This document shows positions 52,593 through 61,073 of a stretch of 64,000 nt of DNA, in pieces; the first letter of the stretch is position 1; every line of letters starts with the position of its first letter. The notes below the pieces were generated by a model. The model made no database searches and had not been told where the DNA came from. It worked only from the letters and a program-made list of their open reading frames with translations. The translations under genes were made by a program, and so were the position numbers. This stretch comes from Amycolatopsis nivea (lineage in GTDB: Bacteria > Actinomycetota > Actinomycetes > Mycobacteriales > Pseudonocardiaceae), in the NCBI RefSeq assembly GCF_004522235.1, contig NZ_SDLT01000009.1:62001-126000 (forward strand), given 5' to 3'.

Positions 52593-53069
52593 ATGAGCAA
52601 GCACACCTTCATCCTCAACGGGAAGCCGGTGTCCGTCGACGTCGACGACAATGTGCGGCTCCTGTGGGTCCTGCGCGACGTGCTCGGCGTCCGCGGCCCG
52701 AAGTACGGCTGCGGCATCAACGTGTGCAAGGCCTGCACGTCGCACTTCAACGGCAAGGCGTTCAACCCGTGTTCGGTGCGGGTGGCCGACATCAAGGCCA
52801 CGGACGAGATCACCACGATCGAGGGCCTGCCGGACACCGTGAAGGCCGACCTGCACCCGATGCAGGAAGCCTGGCTGGAGAACGACGTCGCGCAGTGCGG
52901 CTACTGCCAGCCCGGCCAGATCATGGCGGCGGTCGCGAAGGTCAAGGAGGCCAAGGCGAAGGGCCGCGAGATCAACGACGCCGACCTGGACGAGATCCGC
53001 AACGTCTGCCGCTGCGGCACGTACTCGCGGATCCGCGAGGCGATCAAGGCCGGCGCCGCGAAGATGTGA
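52593..53069 (+). CDS. [2Fe-2S] subunit of the molybdenum hydroxylase
   Basis: 158 residues. A plant-ferredoxin-type cluster is bound by KYGCGINVCKACTSH, and the second all-helical cluster by QCGYCQPGQIM with NVCRCGTY. It transfers electrons from the molybdenum centre. It has no signal peptide, so it must be exported in complex with the Tat-dependent large subunit. The AUG at 52593 follows GAGGAGCACG. Its 3' end overlaps the convergent transporter gene by 26 bases. Confidence 0.94.
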   Translation: MSKHTFILNGKPVSVDVDDNVRLLWVLRDVLGVRGPKYGCGINVCKACTSHFNGKAFNPCSVRVADIKATDEITTIEGLPDTVKADLHPMQEAWLENDVAQCGYCQPGQIMAAVAKVKEAKAKGREINDADLDEIRNVCRCGTYSRIREAIKAGAAKM

Positions 53070-54009
53070 CCGGGTTCGCTTGCCCCGCAGCCGATTCCGG
53101 TTGCGGGGCAAGTTTTCCCGTCTGTACCAGCGTTCCGCCGCCGATCAGCACCGCTACTCCGATGAGCTGCACCGGACCCAAGGCCTCGCCCAGCAGCAGC
53201 CACGCGAGCAGGGCGGCGACCAGAGGTTCGGCCAGCGCCAGGACTCCGGCCAGGGCGACCGGCAAGCCGCTGAGCGCGTGCAGCCCGGCCAGGTACGGCA
53301 GCACAGTGCCGAAGACGGCCAGAATCAGCAGGGCCAGCCAGACCGGGATCGTCGCGCCGCCCAGCGATACCGGATTCGCGGCGGTCACTAGAGTCCACAA
53401 TGGACTTACCGCGAGAGTCGCCACCGCCCCGATCGCCAGTCCCGCAGCGGTCATTCCGAGCGGATCGTGCTGTCGCGCACCGCGTTCGCCGAGCAGGAAG
53501 TATCCGGCGGAGCAGACCGCCGACGCCAATCCTGCTGCGACGCCGAGGAAATCCAGCTGCGCCCCGGGTCCGAGACCGGCGATCAGCACCAGTCCGGCGA
53601 TCGCCAGCATGATGCCCAGCCACACCGCCGCGGGCAGGCGCGTCCGGCGGACGACGCGCACCCACAGTGCGACCAGCACCGGCGACAGGTTCACCAGCAC
53701 CATCGCCACCGCGACCGGAATCCGGGACACCGCAACGAAAAAGAACAGTTGCACGCCCGCGACGCCGAGCAGTCCGTAGCCGAGCGGCAGCCACAGTTCA
53801 GCGCGGCGAAACCGCAACGCCCGCGGCCGCAGCAGCACGACGCCGGGCGTCAGCAGAACCGCGGCGAGGCCGATCCGCACCGCGGTGACCGCGGCCGGGC
53901 TCCAGCCCGCGTCCAGCACCGCCTTGGCGAGCGGACCGGAACTCGCGAACAGCGCCCAGGAGACCAGGCTCAGCCCGGTCGCCCGCGCGGTACCGCCCTG
54001 GTCGGCCAT
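53044..54009 (-). CDS. EamA/DMT-superfamily transporter
   Basis: About 321 residues with ten membrane helices arranged as two EamA repeats (SWALFASSGPLAKAVLD in the first; GVLALAEPLVAALLAWLLLGE in the second). Members export amino acids or metabolites. The start at 54009 (MADQGG) puts the first helix about 15 residues in, as usual; in-frame GTG starts at 54087 and 54141 are possible but would add a charged extension. It overlaps the iron-sulfur subunit gene at its 3' end by 26 bases on opposite strands. Substrate unknown. Confidence 0.85.
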   Translation of the reverse strand: MADQGGTARATGLSLVSWALFASSGPLAKAVLDAGWSPAAVTAVRIGLAAVLLTPGVVLLRPRALRFRRAELWLPLGYGLLGVAGVQLFFFVAVSRIPVAVAMVLVNLSPVLVALWVRVVRRTRLPAAVWLGIMLAIAGLVLIAGLGPGAQLDFLGVAAGLASAVCSAGYFLLGERGARQHDPLGMTAAGLAIGAVATLAVSPLWTLVTAANPVSLGGATIPVWLALLILAVFGTVLPYLAGLHALSGLPVALAGVLALAEPLVAALLAWLLLGEALGPVQLIGVAVLIGGGTLVQTGKLAPQPESAAGQANPVTSSRRRP

Positions 54010-54121
54010 CTCCGCATTCTGCGGCCCGGCGCGGCGACTGAGCCACCGGTTTTCCGCAGCCCCCGTCTCGGCAGCGCCCTCACGGACCTCTCGCGCAGCG
54101 GGCTGGCCGGGTGCGACGCGG

Positions 54122-54145
54122 GTCACATCCAGAGTTGTCACATCC
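54122..54145. promoter_or_regulatory. Direct repeat in the divergent DMT/AhpD region
   Basis: GTCACATCC occurs at 54122-54130 and 54137-54145, a 15-bp offset, upstream of the AhpD-like gene and of the preferred transporter start. It might be a regulator half-site pair. Confidence 0.3.
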
Positions 54146-54197
54146 GGCGGACGGCCGGCATCTCATGGGCATCCGCTACACACCACTGGAGGATCTG

Positions 54198-54677
54198 ATG
54201 AGCGCACGGTTCGACCTGATGAACAACGACCTCGGCAAGTCGCTCGGCAAGCGGTTCGCGGGGCTGGCGATGCTGCTGAACAACACGGCGCTGCCGAAGG
54301 CGACGCAGGAGCTGGTTTCGTTGCGGGCCAGCCAGATCAACGGCTGCGGCTTCTGCGTCGACATGCACACCAAGGACGCGACCGCGGCCGGCGAGACCGC
54401 GGAACGGCTCCACCTGGTCGCCGTCTGGCGCGAGGCGACCGTGTTCACCCCCGCCGAGCGGGCCGCGCTCGCGCTGGCCGAGGAGGGCACCCGGATCGCG
54501 GACGGCGGCGGCGTTTCCGACGAAACGTGGGCGCAGGCTCGCGAACACTACGACGACGACCAGCTCGCCGCGTTGGTATGTCTGATCGGACTGATCAACG
54601 CGGCGAACCGGATGAACGTCATCGTCCGCATGCCAGCGGGGCTGTACCAGCCGGGGCAGTTCGCGACGGTCAGCTGA
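54198..54677 (+). CDS. AhpD-like / carboxymuconolactone-decarboxylase-family protein
   Basis: 159 residues. The redox motif is NGCGFCVDMHTKDA: two cysteines two residues apart plus a His three positions on, as in AhpD-type alkylhydroperoxidases. It would act as a peroxidase or disulfide carrier in the cytosol, in AhpD linked to the lipoyl/dihydrolipoyl system. The ATG at 54198 has GGAGG 5 bases upstream, better than the ATG at 54165. The lipoyl-domain gene just downstream on the other strand is a suggestive but unproven link. Confidence 0.9.
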   Translation: MSARFDLMNNDLGKSLGKRFAGLAMLLNNTALPKATQELVSLRASQINGCGFCVDMHTKDATAAGETAERLHLVAVWREATVFTPAERAALALAEEGTRIADGGGVSDETWAQAREHYDDDQLAALVCLIGLINAANRMNVIVRMPAGLYQPGQFATVS

Positions 54678-54686
54678 GGCGAGCGC

Positions 54687-54725
54687 GGGCCGCCGCCGGG
54701 CAACGGTGGGACCCGGCGGCGGCCC
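54687..54725. terminator. Bidirectional terminator
   Basis: GGGCCGCCGCCGGG (54687-54700) and CCCGGCGGCGGCCC (54712-54725) are perfect 14-bp arms with an 11-base loop between the convergent AhpD-like and lipoyl-domain genes. Confidence 0.8.
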
Positions 54726-54751
54726 GTTCCAGCACGGGGCGACCCGTGCGC

Positions 54752-54985
54752 TTACTCGATGCGGGCGATCGGCGCGCCCTGCTTCACCACCTCGCCCTCC
54801 CCCACCAGGAACCGCACCACGCCGGTCGCGGGGGCCGGGACCTCCGCGTCGACCTTGTCCACCGCGACCTCCGCGATCAGCTCGCCCTCGCGGACGGTCG
54901 CGCCGTCCGTCGCGAACCAGGTGGCGAGGACTCCCTCGCCGTCCGGGTCGTTCTCGGACAGGACGGGGAACGGGACGTCGGTCAT
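54752..54985 (-). CDS. Free-standing lipoyl-domain protein
   Basis: 77 residues that form only a biotin/lipoyl attachment domain. The modified lysine is in AEVAVDKVDAEVPAPATG, with the DK sequence typical of lipoylation. In acetoin and pyruvate dehydrogenase complexes this domain is the N-terminal part of the E2 acyltransferase; here the catalytic domain is missing and a terminator follows. It is coupled by a 4-base overlap to the E1 beta gene. It may carry acyl groups to an E2 or to another acceptor encoded elsewhere. Confidence 0.9.
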   Translation of the reverse strand: MTDVPFPVLSENDPDGEGVLATWFATDGATVREGELIAEVAVDKVDAEVPAPATGVVRFLVGEGEVVKQGAPIARIE

Positions 54986-56016
54986 GCGCCCACCAGGTTG
55001 AGGACGGCTTGGCGGATCCGCGCCGGCGTCGGCAGCACCGCGTACTCCAGCGGACGAGCGTACGGAATCGGCACGTCCGGCACCGCTACGCGCGCGGCCG
55101 GGGCGCGCAGCAGGCTCGGGTCCCGCTCCACCACGCGGGCGATCACCTCGCCGGACAGGCCGAACGACAGGTAGTCCTCGTCGACCACGAGCAACCGGCC
55201 GGTTTTGCCGACCGAATCGAGGATCGTGCCGGTGTCCAGGGGCACCAGGCTGCGCAGGTCAATGACCTCGCAGTCGACGCCCTGTCCGGCGAGATCGTCG
55301 GCGACGTCGAGGGCGTGGTGCACCGACAGGGACAGCGTCACGACGGTGACATCGCTGCCCGGCCGCACGACATTCGCCTTGCCGATCGGGACCTCGTGGT
55401 CGCCTTCCGGCACCGGGCCGATCGACCGGCGGTTCTTCGCCATCCACGGCAGGCCCATGACTCCCTTGTGGAACAGGTACACCACCGGGTTGTCGTCGCG
55501 GATCGCGGAGGTCATCAATCCCTTGGCGTCAGCGGGATTGCTCGGCACGACGACCTTCATCCCGGGCAGGTGCGCGAACGTTCCCCACAGGCACTGGGAA
55601 TGCTGCGCCCCGTCCGAGTACCCGCCGCCGACCGCCGCGGTCAGCACCATCGGCACGGACACGTTGCCGCCGGACTCGTAGTGGATTTTCGCCATGTGGT
55701 TGTAGATCTGGTCCATGCAGACGCCGAAGAAGTCGACGAACATCAGCTCGACCACCGGCCGCAGGCCCTCGACCGCCGCTCCGATCGCGGTGCCGATGAA
55801 GGCGGTCTCGGAAATCGGCGTGTCGAGCACCCGGCGCGGGCCGAACCGGTCGAGCAATCCGGTGGTGGAGCTGAAGATCCCGCCGTAGGACCCGACGTCC
55901 TCGCCGAGCACGAACACCCGCTCGTCGCGGTCCATTTCCTGGGCGATGGCCTCGACCATGGCCTTCGCGGTGCTGAGTTTCCGCCCGGCGGGCGCGGAGG
56001 GTTCGGTGAGCGTCAT
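54982..56016 (-). CDS. E1 beta subunit of a 2-oxo acid or acetoin dehydrogenase
   Basis: 344 residues. Matches the transketolase-like pyrimidine and C-terminal domains: ALGEDVGSYGGIFSSTTGL with the conserved Glu for thiamine diphosphate, then DTPISETAFIGTAIGAA and a C-terminal LLVVDEDYLSFGLSGEVIA. Together with the alpha subunit it forms a heterotetramer that decarboxylates pyruvate or cleaves acetoin. It starts 23 bp after the alpha stop and overlaps the lipoyl-domain gene. Confidence 0.93.
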   Translation of the reverse strand: MTLTEPSAPAGRKLSTAKAMVEAIAQEMDRDERVFVLGEDVGSYGGIFSSTTGLLDRFGPRRVLDTPISETAFIGTAIGAAVEGLRPVVELMFVDFFGVCMDQIYNHMAKIHYESGGNVSVPMVLTAAVGGGYSDGAQHSQCLWGTFAHLPGMKVVVPSNPADAKGLMTSAIRDDNPVVYLFHKGVMGLPWMAKNRRSIGPVPEGDHEVPIGKANVVRPGSDVTVVTLSLSVHHALDVADDLAGQGVDCEVIDLRSLVPLDTGTILDSVGKTGRLLVVDEDYLSFGLSGEVIARVVERDPSLLRAPAARVAVPDVPIPYARPLEYAVLPTPARIRQAVLNLVGA

Positions 56017-56039
56017 TGCTGCTTCTCCTCGCTGTGTCG

Positions 56040-57020
56040 TCAGGCTCGCGCGAACACGAAATCCAGCGCGGTGGCGGGATCCGGCTCGGGGCTCTCTTTG
56101 GCGAACGCGATCGCCGCTTCGACCCGCTCACTGGCCGCGGTTTTGCATTCCGCGACCTTCGCGTCGTCGAGATCGCCGTCGGCGCGCAGCTGGTTCTCGT
56201 AGGTGGGCAACGGATCCCGGCCCGGCACACCGTCCAAATCGGACCGATATCCTTGCGCGTCGCCCTCGAAATGCCCCCACAGCCGCAACGTGTGCACCTC
56301 GATCAGGCTCGGCCCTTCCCCGGCCCGAGCCCGCGCGACCGCCTGGCCCGCCGCTTCGTGGACCGCCTCGACCGAGTTGTCCTCGACGCGCACACCCGGG
56401 ATCCCGTACCCAGCGGCGCGGTCCGCGTTCGACGTGACACAGGTGGACGCGCTGCGCGGTACCGAGATGCCCCAGTCGTTGTCCTCCACCAGGAAAATCA
56501 CCGGGAGCTGCCACAACGCCGCGAGGTTGAGCGATTCGTGGAACGCCCCTTGGTTAGCCGCGCCCTCGCCGGTGACCGCGACGGCGACCCGGTCTGTCCC
56601 GCGCCGCTGGAACGCGAGCGCCTGCCCGAGCGCGGGCGGGTAGCCCTCGGCGATGATGCCGGAGCAGGAGAAGTGCACGGCGGGGTCGAACAGATGCATA
56701 TGCCCGCCGCGTCCCCGGCCGAGTCCGGTAGTCCGCCCGAAGATCTCCGCGGTCATCCGGTTCAGGTCGACGCCATGCGCGATGGCGAAATGGTGCGGCC
56801 GGTGCGTCGCGGTGACCGCGTCGTCGCCGGTGAGATGCGCACAGACGCCCGCCGCCACCGGCTCCTGCCCCGCGGACAGGTGCATCTCGCCGGGGACGAG
56901 ACCGGCGCCGATGTCGAATACGGGTTTCTTGTCGGCGTGGTACTCGCGGAGGATGGCCTCCTCGTAGGTGCGGATCAGGACCATCGTGCGGTACAGGTCG
57001 AGCCTGTCCTGCGCTTCCAT
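56040..57020 (-). CDS. E1 alpha subunit of a 2-oxo acid or acetoin dehydrogenase
   Basis: 326 residues. Contains MHLFDPAVHFSCSGIIAEG and the thiamine-diphosphate motif GEGAANQGAFHESLNLAALW followed by VEDNDWGIS. Its length, the GRGGHMHL segment and the neighbouring genes are closest to AcoA of acetoin cleavage systems, though pyruvate or branched-chain substrates are possible. The ATG at 57020 has GGGAGG about 4 bases upstream. An IclR regulator gene lies 89 bp upstream in the same direction and may control it. Confidence 0.92.
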   Translation of the reverse strand: MEAQDRLDLYRTMVLIRTYEEAILREYHADKKPVFDIGAGLVPGEMHLSAGQEPVAAGVCAHLTGDDAVTATHRPHHFAIAHGVDLNRMTAEIFGRTTGLGRGRGGHMHLFDPAVHFSCSGIIAEGYPPALGQALAFQRRGTDRVAVAVTGEGAANQGAFHESLNLAALWQLPVIFLVEDNDWGISVPRSASTCVTSNADRAAGYGIPGVRVEDNSVEAVHEAAGQAVARARAGEGPSLIEVHTLRLWGHFEGDAQGYRSDLDGVPGRDPLPTYENQLRADGDLDDAKVAECKTAASERVEAAIAFAKESPEPDPATALDFVFARA

Positions 57021-57109
57021 GGGACCTCCCGTTCGCTCTGGAGGCCACTTTCGCCGGGCGCGGTCCGCCGGACAACGGGCGGGATTTCAGATGGTGATAA
57101 CCGGCGGGT

Positions 57110-57847
57110 TCAGGGTGTGATGGCTAGGGCGCGAGACACCCGTTGGGCTGTTCGGCGCAGGGATTGCAACGGCGCCGAACCCAGGCGGCGCGCGGGCAAC
57201 GAGATCGCCACCGCGCCCAACGCGCCCGGCGTGCGGACCGTCGTCGCCAGGCATGCCGTGCCCAGCAGGTACTCCTCACGATCGTTGAACACGTCCCCGC
57301 TCTGCGACAGCCGTTGCTCCAAGACCCGGCTGTCGGTGATGGTGTGCGGAGTGAGGTCCGCCAGCTGATGCCGCGACAGGTAGTCGCGGCGGCCTTCGGT
57401 GTCGAGGCCGGACAGGATGCACTTGCCGAAAGCCGTCGCGTGCGCCGATTCGTGCACGCCGACCCACAGGTCGACCGACGGGGCGGTCGGGCCGTCGGCG
57501 ATGTCGATCAGTTTGATGTCGCCGTCGGAGTACAGCGAGAGGTACGCCGCGCCGTGCACCTCGTCTCGCAGGGCTCGCAGCACCGGGCGGATCTTCGGCA
57601 GCAGCGCGTGCAGCGACGTGTGCTGGCGCAGTTCGCTCACCTGGCTGCCGAGGGCGTAACCGTCGTCGAGTTTGCACAGGTATCCCTCGTGGACGAGGGT
57701 GCGCAGCAGGTGATACGTCGTGGGCAGCGGCAACCCGACCGTCCGCGCGAGCACCTTGGCGGGCACCGGCCGCTCGCTCGCGCCGACCGCGTCGAGCAGG
57801 TGCAGGGCGCGCTGCACGGACCCGATCAAGGTCGGCGCTGCCGCCAT
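57110..57847 (-). CDS. IclR-family transcriptional regulator
   Basis: 245 residues with an N-terminal winged helix (VQRALHLLDAVGASERPVPA, then TTYHLLRTLVHEGYL) and a C-terminal GAF-like ligand domain (HESAHATAFGKCILSGLD). IclR proteins bind carboxylic acids. Co-directional with the E1 genes that follow 89 bp downstream, it is their plausible local regulator. Confidence 0.93.
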   Translation of the reverse strand: MAAAPTLIGSVQRALHLLDAVGASERPVPAKVLARTVGLPLPTTYHLLRTLVHEGYLCKLDDGYALGSQVSELRQHTSLHALLPKIRPVLRALRDEVHGAAYLSLYSDGDIKLIDIADGPTAPSVDLWVGVHESAHATAFGKCILSGLDTEGRRDYLSRHQLADLTPHTITDSRVLEQRLSQSGDVFNDREEYLLGTACLATTVRTPGALGAVAISLPARRLGSAPLQSLRRTAQRVSRALAITP

Positions 57848-57925
57848 CCCCTCACCTCCGCGTCGCTGCGGACTCCAGCATGCGCTACCGCTCTGACCTG
57901 GGCAAGAGCAGTTCCACCGGACGGA

Positions 57926-59653
57926 TCACGGGCTTCCGCAGAACGTTCGCTCCGCCTCGAACGGGTCCGGCGGGACGGTCACCCCGGTCCGGTGCACGGC
58001 TCCGGTCAGGTTGGCCCAGAACCGGCCCGGCGACATCGGCTCGCGGGTCGACCGCTGGATCTCCGCCAGGTCTCCGCAGCTCAGCGCGTGCCGGGCGGCG
58101 GCGACCTGGTCCGCGGTGATGTCGGCGCGCAGGGCGAAGTTGCCCGGGCTGAGGACGGGGGCCGCCGGGTCCGCGTAATCCGCCAGCAGCCAGGCGTTGC
58201 TCAGCGGTTTCGAGTGCCCTGGTTTCACCGTGGGGAACTCGAAGCGCGCGCCGATCGGGTTGGCGAGGCCCCAGAAGTCGACGACGCCGACGTCCACCGG
58301 CGACATGACCCCGACTGTCCCCAGATACACCCCGATGATCATGGACTTCGACGGGACGTCCGCGCGCAGTGGTGTCGTCAGGATCTGCTGCCGCGGTCCT
58401 TCGTAGGTCAGGGTGCGCGGACTGACGGCGTCGTTGAGATATTTCATCCTCGGGGTGAAATCCGCCGACTCGGTGGGATACGACTGACCGGTCCACGCGT
58501 GGTAGTAGCCGCGCTCGTCGTCGATGAGCTTGCCGTCTTGCGGGACGAACTGGCCGATGCCGGCGCAGAGAACCGCCCACGCCAGCAGGACGGCGCCGAG
58601 CACGCGCGTCTTCTTCGCCGCCGGGAGCACCAGCACCGGCAGCATCAGCAGGAAGAAGATCGGCAGCGCCATGCGCGCGTGCATGTAGTCGCCGCCGATC
58701 TTCAGCAGGTATCCCAGCGACAGCACACCGGCAACCACCGGGGTGAGGGTGACGATCCGATCGGTGCTTTGCCGCCTGAGGACCCCGGCGAGCAGGACCG
58801 TGCAGAGCACCAGCGGCAACCACAGCAGGTACGGGTTCACGAAATCGCCGACGTACCCGAATCCGCGGCCCCAGAAGGATTCGCTCGCGTTTTTGGTGAG
58901 CGCGGGCATCGGCACGAGGATGCCGTAGAAACCCATGCGGAAGATCTCGTACCCGACCGGCAGCGCTCCGGCAACCGCGACCGCGGCGCAGACGACCCGC
59001 CAGTTCGGTTTGGTCACCAGCCACAGTGCGACCAGGAATACCGCTGCCACCAGCGTCTGTTCTGGACGGACGAGCGGGCCCAATCCCATCACGAACGCCG
59101 CGGTGACAACGTGTTTGGCCGAGGTGCTGCCTCGGAAGCGGACCAGCAGCCACCAGCAGAGCGCCATCCAGAACGTGTTCAGTCCGGTCTCCAGCCCGGA
59201 CGTCGCGTACTGCCACACCGGCCGCACCCCCAGCAGCACGAGGACGCCGCACGGCACCATCGCCGCGACGCGCCCACCGTGCAACCGGATCGTCGCGCTG
59301 ACCGCGAAGCCGAACCCGGCGGCAGTGAGCAGGAGGCCGAGTATCCAGGACAGCGTCGAGGTGTCCGACTGGCCGAACACGAATCCGGCGAACGCCAGCA
59401 GCCATTGCCACAGCGTGCTCGTGGAAGCTTCGGCGCGTTCGCCAAGATTGTAGACCGGACCGTTCCCGGCGAGGATCTGCTCGACGATTCTGGTGAAGAT
59501 CAGGGCGTCGTCGCAGATCCAGCGGGTGACGTAGCCGAGAATGGCGATCAAGAGGACGGATCCGACTATTATCCAGCTGTTTCTTCGTCTGTTCTTAAGC
59601 GTGGAATCGGGCTGATTCAAGGCGCGCGGAAGCGCCCTTGGCATGGTGTTCAA
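57926..59653 (-). CDS. AftB-like (ZomB-type) membrane arabinofuranosyltransferase
   Basis: 575 residues with about nine or ten membrane helices and a soluble C-terminal part. The first extracellular loop has the paired acidic motif in RWICDDALIFTRIVEQILAG followed by NGPVYNLGERAEASTSTLW, the signature of Corynebacterium/Mycobacterium AftB, a GT-C enzyme adding terminal beta-1,2 arabinofuranose from decaprenyl-phosphoarabinose. Databases often call these ZomB flagellar proteins, which is misleading for a non-flagellated actinomycete. It implies arabinogalactan in the wall. No neighbouring arabinan gene is visible. Confidence 0.85.
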   Translation of the reverse strand: MNTMPRALPRALNQPDSTLKNRRRNSWIIVGSVLLIAILGYVTRWICDDALIFTRIVEQILAGNGPVYNLGERAEASTSTLWQWLLAFAGFVFGQSDTSTLSWILGLLLTAAGFGFAVSATIRLHGGRVAAMVPCGVLVLLGVRPVWQYATSGLETGLNTFWMALCWWLLVRFRGSTSAKHVVTAAFVMGLGPLVRPEQTLVAAVFLVALWLVTKPNWRVVCAAVAVAGALPVGYEIFRMGFYGILVPMPALTKNASESFWGRGFGYVGDFVNPYLLWLPLVLCTVLLAGVLRRQSTDRIVTLTPVVAGVLSLGYLLKIGGDYMHARMALPIFFLLMLPVLVLPAAKKTRVLGAVLLAWAVLCAGIGQFVPQDGKLIDDERGYYHAWTGQSYPTESADFTPRMKYLNDAVSPRTLTYEGPRQQILTTPLRADVPSKSMIIGVYLGTVGVMSPVDVGVVDFWGLANPIGARFEFPTVKPGHSKPLSNAWLLADYADPAAPVLSPGNFALRADITADQVAAARHALSCGDLAEIQRSTREPMSPGRFWANLTGAVHRTGVTVPPDPFEAERTFCGSP

Positions 59654-59677
59654 TTAAAACTCCTTGCGGAAAGAGCG

Positions 59678-60634
59678 CTATGCGGTTTGCCGCCGGTAAT
59701 CAACGATTCCGGTCGCGGTCAACGCTGCGATGCCCGCGCCCACCAGGAAGACCTGCACGAGAACCAGCGGCTCGAAGGCGTCCGCGGCCATGGTTGAGAG
59801 GAGGACAAGCGGCTGAATCAACACCAGCGAACAGCACACGGCGAGCGAGAACGACCACGCAGGCGTGCGTCGCCGTAAGGCGAAATAAGCGAGAATTACA
59901 AGCGCGGCCGCCCACGTGAACCAGGAAAGCCCGCGCAGGTCCGACTCGACGAAAGAGCCGAAGTAAAAAGCGGCAGCCACGACCCCGGTCAAGGCGATCC
60001 ACCATTTTCGCGCGGACGGCAGCGGTGCGCCGAGGTGGAATCCGGCGATCAGGAGCAGCAGCGGCAGCCATTGCGGGATGAAATAGCCGAGCAGATCAGG
60101 ACTGAAACTGAACGAATACTGGTACAGGAACGCGGCGAATCCGGCGACCAGCACGACCCCGGCGACGCAACGCGCGGCTCGGCGGCGTCCGGCGAAAAGG
60201 AGCGCGAGAGGGACGACCGCGGCGGCGACCAGAGCGACATCCTGCCCCAACTGCTGGGCCGACGAGGCAGCGTAAAGCGACAGAGTCACCTCGCCGGTCG
60301 AGGAATACAGACCGGTCGCTCGCGGGTAGCCGAGCGCGTCGCACAAGTCGTGACCGAGGGAGAAAGCACCCTTCATTACTCCCCAGAGGAGTCCGAGCAG
60401 GGCTACCAGCCGGACAGTGTCGCCGAATGCGACCACACGAGCCGGGGCTGAGCCAGCAGCCAGCCGAGCGCGCAGGCCCAACCCCAGCATCGCGAGCAGT
60501 TCGCGCCCTTCCGCGAGACGACCGGCTTCCCGCGCGTCCAGCAGGGTGCCGACCATCTCGTCCTCACGGTCGGCGCGGTACCAGCGGGGAAGAATCCGCA
60601 CCATCCGGCGGTATCGCAGCTCCGGCGCGGTCAT
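59678..60634 (-). CDS. Membrane protein of unknown function, PadR-linked
   Basis: 318 residues. A cytosolic N-terminus (YRRMVRILPRWYRADREDEM, about 1-75) is followed by eight or nine membrane helices. The N-terminal RxLPxWYRxxREdEmvgTlLd pattern recurs in actinobacterial membrane proteins encoded after PadR regulators. The ATG at 60634 has GGAGG 8 bases upstream. It follows the PadR gene after 43 bp in the same direction. I cannot assign a function. Confidence 0.85.
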   Translation of the reverse strand: MTAPELRYRRMVRILPRWYRADREDEMVGTLLDAREAGRLAEGRELLAMLGLGLRARLAAGSAPARVVAFGDTVRLVALLGLLWGVMKGAFSLGHDLCDALGYPRATGLYSSTGEVTLSLYAASSAQQLGQDVALVAAAVVPLALLFAGRRRAARCVAGVVLVAGFAAFLYQYSFSFSPDLLGYFIPQWLPLLLLIAGFHLGAPLPSARKWWIALTGVVAAAFYFGSFVESDLRGLSWFTWAAALVILAYFALRRRTPAWSFSLAVCCSLVLIQPLVLLSTMAADAFEPLVLVQVFLVGAGIAALTATGIVDYRRQTA

Positions 60635-60677
60635 CCCGCGACCTCCGCAAACAACTGCCCGGCCGACCGAGGAGCGC

Positions 60678-61022
60678 TCATGCCCCACCCCCGAGCGCCC
60701 AGCCCCGCGCACGCAACACCGACTCGGCAGCGGCGGCGTTCGCGGCCAGCCGCCGGGTCTGCTCGGCCAAAGTGCGGCCCCCGAGGTCGGTCAGCCGGTA
60801 GTACCGGCGGAGCCGCCCCTGGTGGATCTCCTCCTTGTCCCGCTCCGCCCATCCGTCCGCGACCAGCCGGTCCAGCACGCCGTACAACGTGCCGACCCGC
60901 AGCCGGACCCGGCTTTCGGACAGCTTTTCGACGGCCTGGACGATGCCGTAGCCGTGCTTCGGCTCGTCGGCGAGCGCGGTGAGGATCAGGAAGACCTGCT
61001 CCGACATGCCTCGTTCGGTCAC
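60678..61022 (-). CDS. PadR-family transcriptional regulator
   Basis: 114 residues. The PadR winged helix reads VFLILTALADEPKHGYGIVQ, then RVGTLYGVLDRLVADGW and RRYYRLTDLGGRTL. The GTG at 61022 or the ATG at 61007 could start it. An operator-like palindrome lies 12-26 bp before the GTG. It is expected to repress itself and the membrane protein gene. Confidence 0.93.
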   Translation of the reverse strand: MTERGMSEQVFLILTALADEPKHGYGIVQAVEKLSESRVRLRVGTLYGVLDRLVADGWAERDKEEIHQGRLRRYYRLTDLGGRTLAEQTRRLAANAAAAESVLRARGWALGGGA

Positions 61023-61033
61023 CCGTCCATATA

Positions 61034-61048
61034 TATCACGTCGCGATA
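61034..61048. promoter_or_regulatory. Probable PadR operator
   Basis: TATCACGTCGCGATA is an imperfect palindrome (TATC/GATA arms with CG pairs inside) in an AT-rich stretch immediately upstream of the PadR gene, of the ATAT...-GCG-...ATAT style known for PadR family sites. Confidence 0.6.
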
Positions 61049-61073
61049 CATACTGGTGGCCGAAGCAAGGAAC

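Noticed and set aside
47146-53069. Two reading frames of nearly 1000 codons running along 47146-50145 and 50142-53069
   Set aside because: They are by-products of high GC; the first overlaps the AraC and AcoR-like genes in other frames, and only the last 158 codons of the second (from 52593) form a real protein.
53092-53126. Hairpin CCCCGCAGCC/GGTTGCGGGG as terminator of the molybdenum hydroxylase operon
   Set aside because: It lies within the coding sequence of the convergent transporter, so its role is uncertain and I do not list it as a feature.
57926-59653. Flagellar motor control protein
   Set aside because: That label follows homologues of a plant-associated bacterium; the acidic loop and NGPVYNLGERAEAS motif fit AftB-like arabinofuranosyltransferases and no flagellar gene is present.
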